NCBI GenBank assembly: GCA_020850535.1
Contig: JADZEM010000123.1
Coordinates: 62,001-126,000 of the forward strand
From: Chloroflexota bacterium
GTDB taxonomy: Bacteria; Chloroflexota; UBA6077; JACCZL01
Direction: 5' to 3'
Length of the DNA stretch: 64,000 nt
Part shown: piece after piece, positions 58,972-64,000 of the stretch
How the letters are laid out: every line of letters starts with the position of its first letter
Position numbering within the stretch: position 1 is the first letter of the stretch
Notes under the pieces: model-generated
Seen by the model: the letters and a program-made list of their open reading frames with translations, nothing else
Database searches by the model: none
What the model was told of the DNA's origin: nothing
Position numbers and translations under genes: made by a program

Positions 58972-60431
58972 GCGCCCAACCGCTACCCGGTCTCCCCGCC
59001 ACCGACGCCCTGACCGACCTCGACCTCAAAGGTGTCTCGGAGACGATCCGCGCGCGGCGGGTCTCGTCCGTCGAGGCGACGCAGGCGTACCTGGACCGCA
59101 TCGCCCAGTTCGATGGCGTCCTCCAGGGCTACATCACCGTCACCGCCGAGCGGGCACTGGCCCAGGCCCGGCAGGCCGACGCCGAGCTTGCCCGGGGCGA
59201 GCGCCGGGGGCCGCTCCACGGCGTCCCGGTCGCCCTCAAAGACCTCATCGCCGTCAAGGGCGTGCGCCTGACCGGCGGCTCGCAGGTCTTCGCCCACCAC
59301 ATCGCCGAAGAAGACTCGCCCATCGTCACGAAGCTGGACGAGGCCGGGGCGGTGATGCTCGGCAAGCTCACCATGCACGAGTTCGCGTTTGGGCGGGCGG
59401 CCACCGACGGCTCGCTGACGGACGGCCCCTTCCCGACGGGCCGTAACCCCTGGAACGTCGAGCGGGTGACGGGCGGCTCGTCCTCCGGCTCGGGGGTGGC
59501 GGCGTCGGCCGGCCTCTGCGCGGGTGCGCTCGGCTCGGACACCGGCGGCTCGATCCGTGGGCCGGCCGCCTTGTGCGGCCTCGTCGGGCACAAGCCGTCG
59601 TACGGGCTGGTCACGCGGCGCAACGTGCTGCCCCAGTGCTGGGGACTGGATCACGTCGGACCGATGACCAGGAGCGTCTGGGACGCGGCGGTCCTCCTCC
59701 AGGCCATCGCCCGCTACGATCCTGGCGACGCCTCATCCTCCAACACGCGGCCTCCCAGCTACACCCGCGAGCTGGAGAACGGCGTTCGCGGCATGACGTT
59801 CGGCGTGCTGCGCCGCTTCTACCTGGACTGGCCGGGCATCGACCCCGACGTGAAAGCGGCCACCTACGCGGCCTACGCCGAGCTTGAGCGGCAGGGCGCC
59901 CGGCTGGTGGAGGTGGATGCGCCGACGCTCGACCAGGCGCAGGGCATCTGGGGCGCGCTGCTGGCCGAGATGTACGAGTACCACCGCGACCTGCTCCGCG
60001 AGCAGCCGGAGCACTACCGCCGGCCGACACGCCTGCTGATGCTGGCCAGCGCCCTCACACCAGCCGGGGACTTCGTGCGGGCGCAGCGGCTGCGGGCGCG
60101 GCTGGGGCGGGAGATCGCCGGGCTGCTGCGGGAGGTCGATGCGCTGCTCTTCCCGGGGCAGGCCGAGCCGGCCACTCCCTTCCCGGCCGATCCGACCCCG
60201 GTCGAGCTGGTGCGCGCGGCCTCGCGCTACACCAACATCTGGAACCTCGTCGGGCTGCCGGCCTGCGTGCTGCCGAGCGGGTTCAGCCGCGAGGGCCTGC
60301 CGATCTCCCTGCAGATCGTCGGGCGGCCGTTCGACGACGCGACGGTGCTGCGGATCGCGCGGGCCTACGAGCGGGTCACCCCCTGGCACACCCGCCGCCC
60401 AAACCCGGCCGGCTGGACCCCGCGGGCCTGA
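58968..60431 (+). CDS. Amidase (amidase signature family)
   Basis: A 487-residue amidase. The Ser-cisSer-Lys triad is in HGVPVALKDLIAVKG (Lys), GGSSSGSGVAASAGLCAGAL (cis-Ser) and SDTGGSIRGPAALCGLVGHK (Ser). Family members hydrolyse amides, such as glutaminyl-tRNA amidotransferase A or allophanate hydrolases. The C-terminal region (SGFSREGLPISLQIVGRPF) is GatA-like. Start chosen at 58968 because of the overlap with the small gene; earlier in-frame ATG at 58950 lies inside it. Confidence 0.9.
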   Translation: MSAQPLPGLPATDALTDLDLKGVSETIRARRVSSVEATQAYLDRIAQFDGVLQGYITVTAERALAQARQADAELARGERRGPLHGVPVALKDLIAVKGVRLTGGSQVFAHHIAEEDSPIVTKLDEAGAVMLGKLTMHEFAFGRAATDGSLTDGPFPTGRNPWNVERVTGGSSSGSGVAASAGLCAGALGSDTGGSIRGPAALCGLVGHKPSYGLVTRRNVLPQCWGLDHVGPMTRSVWDAAVLLQAIARYDPGDASSSNTRPPSYTRELENGVRGMTFGVLRRFYLDWPGIDPDVKAATYAAYAELERQGARLVEVDAPTLDQAQGIWGALLAEMYEYHRDLLREQPEHYRRPTRLLMLASALTPAGDFVRAQRLRARLGREIAGLLREVDALLFPGQAEPATPFPADPTPVELVRAASRYTNIWNLVGLPACVLPSGFSREGLPISLQIVGRPFDDATVLRIARAYERVTPWHTRRPNPAGWTPRA

Positions 60432-60508
60432 GCCGGCAACCTCACCCCCCGACCCCTGGGGGTACCTCACCCCCGGGGCCGGCGGCAAAGCCTTTCGCGC
60501 CACCTGCT

Positions 60509-60841
60509 TCACCCGGCCGTCGAGCGCCGCGCCGACCGCAGCGTCTCCGTCATCAGGTCGTTGACGATGATGCCCGTGTCGCTGACGCTGGCCGCCTGCT
60601 TGAACAGGTCGCTGTAGCCGGGCGCAATCTTCGCCTGGAAGTCCGTCGTCGCCACGAGGTACGTCGCAGCCGGGTCCAGCAGCACGATCCTGGTCGGGCT
60701 GGCCTGACTGCTGGCCGGGGTGGATACTTGCAGCAGCGCCGTGCCGACGATGAGTACCGCCACCAGCGCCAGCCTGACGATCCGCGCGAAACACCGAGGC
60801 CAGGGCTGCTTCTGCTTTGGCCGGTCTGGAGGGCGCAACAT
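60509..60841 (-). CDS. Small secreted protein, weakly supported
   Basis: A 110-residue reading with an N-terminal basic region and hydrophobic segment (LALVAVLIVGTALLQ), then a short mature part ending in DLMTETLRSARRSTAG. No homology recognised. Its ATG abuts the ATG of the divergent HAD gene, leaving no room for promoters, so it may start later or not be a gene. Confidence 0.35.
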   Translation of the reverse strand: MLRPPDRPKQKQPWPRCFARIVRLALVAVLIVGTALLQVSTPASSQASPTRIVLLDPAATYLVATTDFQAKIAPGYSDLFKQAASVSDTGIIVNDLMTETLRSARRSTAG

Positions 60842-61556
60842 GACCAACGATCCGCTCGCGAGCGTCACGACCGCCATGTTCGACTTCTACGGCACCGTCG
60901 TCGATATGCAGCGCGGCCTGACCGAGGCGATCGCGCCGTACCTCCAGGCCAAAGGCTCGTCGCTCGACCCGGGCCGCGTCGTGACGTGGTGGCGGCGCAC
61001 CCACTTCGAGGCCTCGATGATCGACGCCCTGCTCCACCGCGAGCACACGCCGTACCGGCAGATCGGGTTCCAGGCCGTGGACTACACCCTCGAACGGGCC
61101 GGCATCCCGCACACGCCCGACGAGGTCGCCGCGCTGGTGAGCGCCATCGAGCGGCTCAAGCCGTTCCCGGATGTCGTGGCGGCGCTCTCCCTGCTGAAGC
61201 AGCACGGCCTGAAGCTCGTCATCCTCTCCAACGGCGATCCCGACATGCTCGAACGGGGGGTGGCCTACTCGGGGACGGCCCACCTGTTCGACCATGTCAT
61301 CTCGGTGGCCGAGGCGGGCAGCTTCAAGCCGCACGTCGCCACCTACCGCACGGCCTGCGAGCGGGTACACGTCCGCCCGGAGCAGGTCGCCTTCGTCGCC
61401 AATCACACCTTCGACTGCGTCGGCGCGAAGGCGTTCGGGATGCGCGCCGTGTTCGTGGATCGGCGCAAGCGGCCATTCGGCAATACCACGTACCCGCCCG
61501 ACCTGATCGTGGCCGACTTCCAGGAGCTAGCCTCGCGCCTGACCGGCGCAGGCTGA
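60840..61556 (+). CDS. HAD-superfamily hydrolase, haloacid dehalogenase type II-like
   Basis: A 238-residue protein behind GGAGGG. HAD motif I is FDFYGTVVD with nucleophile Asp15 (usually FDAYGTL in L-2-haloacid dehalogenases), motif II LSNGDP, motif III Lys in SFKPH, and motif IV VANHTFDCVGAKAFGM. This arrangement fits 2-haloacid dehalogenase-like enzymes, but substrate cannot be fixed and phosphatase activity is possible. Confidence 0.85.
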   Translation: MTNDPLASVTTAMFDFYGTVVDMQRGLTEAIAPYLQAKGSSLDPGRVVTWWRRTHFEASMIDALLHREHTPYRQIGFQAVDYTLERAGIPHTPDEVAALVSAIERLKPFPDVVAALSLLKQHGLKLVILSNGDPDMLERGVAYSGTAHLFDHVISVAEAGSFKPHVATYRTACERVHVRPEQVAFVANHTFDCVGAKAFGMRAVFVDRRKRPFGNTTYPPDLIVADFQELASRLTGAG

Positions 61557-61643
61557 TCGAAGCCGTCTGACCATCTGCACCGCCGATCCGGCACCATCTT
61601 CAGCATCGACAACGCCTCGTGCGTCGGGGCGCGGAGCAGACTG

Positions 61644-63035
61644 ATGAGCACAGCAACAGGCACGCCGAGCCAGCTCAATGCCGTCTGGGCCTACGTGGAC
61701 GCCCACCAGGATGAGATGCTGGAGCAGTTGAAGACGCTGGTGCGTCAGCCGAGCATCAGCGCGCAGAACGTCGGCGTGCGGGAGTGCGCCGAGCTGCTGG
61801 CGGGGATGATGCGCGCCGACGGCATCGAGACCGAGATCGTACCGTCGGCCGGCCAGCCGGTCATCATCGGCAAGGGCGTGGCCGTCCCGGGCGCCCCGAC
61901 CATCCTGGTCTACGGCCACTACGACGTGCAACCGGTCGATCCGCTCGACGCCTGGCTCAGCCCGCCCTTCGAGCCGACCATCCGCGACGGACGCCTCTGG
62001 GGGCGCGGCACTGGCGACAACAAGGGCCAGTTGCTCGCGCAGTTGCTGGCCTACCGCGCCTGGAAGGAGGTCGCGGGCGGCCCACCGCTCAACATCACCT
62101 TCATCTTCGAGGGCGAGGAGGAGAGCGGCAGCCCCCATCTGGCCCAGTTCTGCCGCGACAACAGGGATCGTCTGGCGGCGGACATGGTCTACCTCTCGGA
62201 CGGCCCCGTCCACGAGAGCGGCAAGCAGACGATCTCGCTCGGCGTGCGCGGTGTCCTCTCCATCGAGCTGGAGGCCCACGGCACCCACCGCGACTACCAC
62301 TCCGGCCACGGCGGCAACCTGATCCCCAATCCGGCCTGGGAGCTTGTCCACCTGCTGGCCTCGATGCGCGCCGCGGACGGCCGCATCCTGATCGAGGGCT
62401 TCGAGGACGACGTGCGGCCCGTCGGCAAGGCCGAGCGCGACGCCGTCAACGCCCTGCCGATGGACATCCCCGCCTACCTGGAGGAACACGGCATTCCGCA
62501 GCTCGCTCCGCACGGCGAGACGCCCTTCTTCGACCGGATCATGTTCCACCCCACGGTGAACATCAATGGCTTCAGCTCCGGCTACTCCGGCCAGGGCATG
62601 AAGACGATCATCCCGGCGAAGGCCGTGGTCAAGATGGACCTGCGGCTCGTCGTCGATCAGCGCGCCGACGACATCTACGAGAAGGTCGTCCGGCACGTCC
62701 AGAAGCACGCCCCGAACGTCACGGTGCGGCGTGGTGGCTCGATGGAGCCGTCCCGGACCCCGGTGGACGATCCGTACGTGCAGGTGGTGGCGCGGGCTGT
62801 CGAGCGGACCCTCGGCGAGCGCCCGCTGATCTTCCCGGCCAGTGGCGGCAGCCTGCCGGACTACGCCTTCACGCGTGATCTTGGGCTGCCGCTGGTGAAG
62901 GTGCCGTACGCCAACGCCGACGAGGCCAACCACGCCCCCAACGAGAATCTCGAATTGAGCCGCTTCTACGGCAGCATCAAGATCGCCGCCACCGTCTACG
63001 AGGAGCTTGCCAACGCCCACGCGCCTGCCCGGTAG
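61644..63035 (+). CDS. M20-family metallopeptidase/dipeptidase
   Basis: A 463-residue zinc peptidase (CNDP/ArgE-like). Metal ligands: His92 in YGHYDVQP, Asp126 in RGTGDNKG, Glu pair in FEGEEESGS, and later His near the C-terminus (ADEANHAPNE). The dimerisation domain begins near 'SDGPVHESGKQTISLGVRGV'. It likely cleaves dipeptides or N-acyl amino acids. It lies on the same strand as the HAD gene with an 87-bp gap. Confidence 0.9.
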   Translation: MSTATGTPSQLNAVWAYVDAHQDEMLEQLKTLVRQPSISAQNVGVRECAELLAGMMRADGIETEIVPSAGQPVIIGKGVAVPGAPTILVYGHYDVQPVDPLDAWLSPPFEPTIRDGRLWGRGTGDNKGQLLAQLLAYRAWKEVAGGPPLNITFIFEGEEESGSPHLAQFCRDNRDRLAADMVYLSDGPVHESGKQTISLGVRGVLSIELEAHGTHRDYHSGHGGNLIPNPAWELVHLLASMRAADGRILIEGFEDDVRPVGKAERDAVNALPMDIPAYLEEHGIPQLAPHGETPFFDRIMFHPTVNINGFSSGYSGQGMKTIIPAKAVVKMDLRLVVDQRADDIYEKVVRHVQKHAPNVTVRRGGSMEPSRTPVDDPYVQVVARAVERTLGERPLIFPASGGSLPDYAFTRDLGLPLVKVPYANADEANHAPNENLELSRFYGSIKIAATVYEELANAHAPAR

Positions 63036-63479
63036 CCGGTAATCCTGCGTCCCGCTCGCTCCACTGGTGCTTCAGGGGCGGCCAGATTCCACAGCGCAAC
63101 AGGCCGCCGGGCCGGAGCACCGCACACAGGCACCGCTGTCAGAGCGCGTGGCCGCCGGGCCGGAGCGCTGCACACAGGCAACCACAGCAGCGCGTGGCCG
63201 CCGGGCCGGAGCGCTGCACACAGGCAACCATGTCATCCTGAGTGAAGCGAGCTTGCGAGCGCAACGAAGGATCTCACCCGCTGGCGCGACACTCGACGGT
63301 CAGCGGGTGAGGTCCTTCGCTTCGCTCAGGATGACATGGGATGTTGCATTCTTCGCATAGAATGATGGCGGCGACCCCTGCACGCTTTGCACGGGAAGAC
63401 GGTCTCGCTCTGACTGAAACGACACGCCCCGAAACCCTTCAGTGGACGAGGCAGCGGGTGAGACGGGAGTCCTGCCCCG
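63036..63479. repeat. Tandem repeat and GTCATCC palindrome, no gene
   Basis: A 46-48-bp unit (GCCGCCGGGCCGGAGC, then GCTGCACACAGGCA) occurs three times from 63103, 63151 and 63197. A GTCATCC palindrome follows (63232-63335), then about 140 bp with no structure seen. Confidence 0.8.
63232..63335. repeat. GTCATCCTGAGCG palindromic element, copy 3
   Basis: Left arm GTCATCCTGAGTGAAGCGAG, GAAGGATCTCACCCGCTGGC; right arm GGTCAGCGGGTGAGGTCCTT, CGCTTCGCTCAGGATGAC. It has a shorter interior than the others. Confidence 0.85.
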
Positions 63480-64000
63480 TCAGTCCGGTACCTGCACCAG
63501 CCGCACCGCGTCCGCCACGACGGCCCCATCCTCAGAGCCGGCCAGCTCCACGACGCACGGCGCCCCCGCCGCAAGCGCCGCTGTCAGCAGCGTCACCCAG
63601 CGGCCCCCGCGCTCCTGCTGGCTGACCGTCGCCTCGCCGAGTGGCTGGCCGCCCTGGCTCACGTGGTACACCGCCTCGGCCGAACGATCCTCGCCCTCGG
63701 TCCAGCTTGCTTGTACCTGATACGCACCCGCCTCGGGGACGGCCAGTTGCCAGCGGAACAGCGCCTCCTCCTGGCCGGCCTCGGCCACCTGATACCCCGA
63801 GCCGTAGTAACCCAGGACCGCCCGACTCCGCGTCCACACACCCTCATGGCGTGTCCGCAGAGCATCGGTGTCGTCCAGCACGGCGTGACGGTCCACGGCC
63901 ACGTGCCAGTGCGCCACCGTCCGCCCGATCTCGCCGCCGGCGCTCCGCGCCCGCACGAACAGGGTGTAGACGCCTCGCGCATTGGGTGGCAGCGCCACGC
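63480..64000 (-). CDS. Golvesin C-terminal-like domain protein, 5' partial
   Basis: The C-terminal 173 residues of a gene that starts beyond the right edge. The last 130 residues form a golvesin/Xly-type beta-sandwich: 'SRAVLGYYGSGYQVAEAGQE', YQVQASWTEGEDRSAEAVYH, QQERGGRWVTL and the signature end DGAVVADAVRLVQVPD. This module is found at the end of surface or secreted proteins and may bind carbohydrate. The catalytic or structural N-terminus is unseen. Confidence 0.8.
   Translation of the reverse strand, partial: VALPPNARGVYTLFVRARSAGGEIGRTVAHWHVAVDRHAVLDDTDALRTRHEGVWTRSRAVLGYYGSGYQVAEAGQEEALFRWQLAVPEAGAYQVQASWTEGEDRSAEAVYHVSQGGQPLGEATVSQQERGGRWVTLLTAALAAGAPCVVELAGSEDGAVVADAVRLVQVPD

Noticed and set aside
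63103-63229. CRISPR-like short repeat cluster
   Set aside because: Only three 46-48-bp copies occur, adjacent without spacers, and they continue into a palindromic element.

Overview
The window is a high-GC bacterial chromosome segment, most likely from a monoderm Chloroflexota (Thermomicrobia/Sphaerobacter-like) bacterium. This is inferred from the GC-rich coding, a flagellar cluster in which the rod genes run into flgM/flgN/flgK/flgL with no L- or P-ring genes, a surface protein with an LPNTG sorting-type tail, Thr/Pro-rich secreted proteins, and intergenic GTCATCCTGAGCG-type palindromes. No rRNA or tRNA gene was recognised.

Layout. 1-5.4 kb: esterase C-terminus, a two-component pair, and small secreted and FecR-type proteins. 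5.4-6.2 kb: gene-free, with stacked hairpins and a minus-strand terminator. 6.3-8.9 kb: feoABC ferrous iron uptake. 9.1-12.4 kb: a metal P1B-type ATPase with two small membrane proteins (one PacL-like) and a convergent HMA-domain protein overlapping the ATPase 3' end. 13.4-22.6 kb: a small conserved protein, GNAT, XerC/D-like recombinase, purine nucleoside phosphorylase, secreted metallopeptidase, ROK sugar kinase and an extended glycogen phosphorylase. 23-30 kb: PhnD-like lipoprotein, haem-binding protein, alcohol dehydrogenase, membrane proteins and a form II CoxL/xanthine-dehydrogenase-type molybdoenzyme. 30.0-33.0 kb: a restriction-modification island (endonuclease, m5C methyltransferase, HTH protein) bounded by 115-bp identical direct repeats made of the csrA 3' end and its terminator. 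33-46.8 kb: a minus-strand flagellar cluster read fliP-Q-R, flhB, flhA, pilZ, orf, fliA, LPxTG protein, flgF, flgG, flgM, flgN, flgK, flgL, fliW, csrA. 47.1-47.7 kb: a decayed AbiE-type toxin-antitoxin locus beside a 28-bp perfect palindrome. 48-50 kb: 2-oxoacid dehydrogenase E1 alpha and beta. 50.4-64 kb: nucleosidase, IS-disrupted gene remnant, glycoside-hydrolase-like lipoprotein, NarL/NarX-type pair, NDH-2 fused to a cyclic-nucleotide-binding domain, amidase with a small partner, HAD hydrolase, M20 dipeptidase and the C-terminus of a golvesin-domain protein.

How it works together. The flagellar block holds the type III export gate, rod and hook-filament junction genes, plus regulators that link assembly to expression: FliA with its anti-sigma factor FlgM, and CsrA with its antagonist FliW. 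The metal region pairs iron import (feo) with an efflux ATPase set. Intergenic spaces hold several repeat families: GTCATCC palindromes, CCCACGA heptamers, a GGGGGTTGAAACCCCC element, and 14/16-, 46-48- and 60-bp tandem arrays.

The best leads are the csrA-bounded R-M island, the PacL-like/ATPase/HMA metal module with its antisense overlap, the possible structured RNA at 5.8-6.2 kb, the eroded AbiE locus, and the fused phosphorylase and NDH-2 enzymes.
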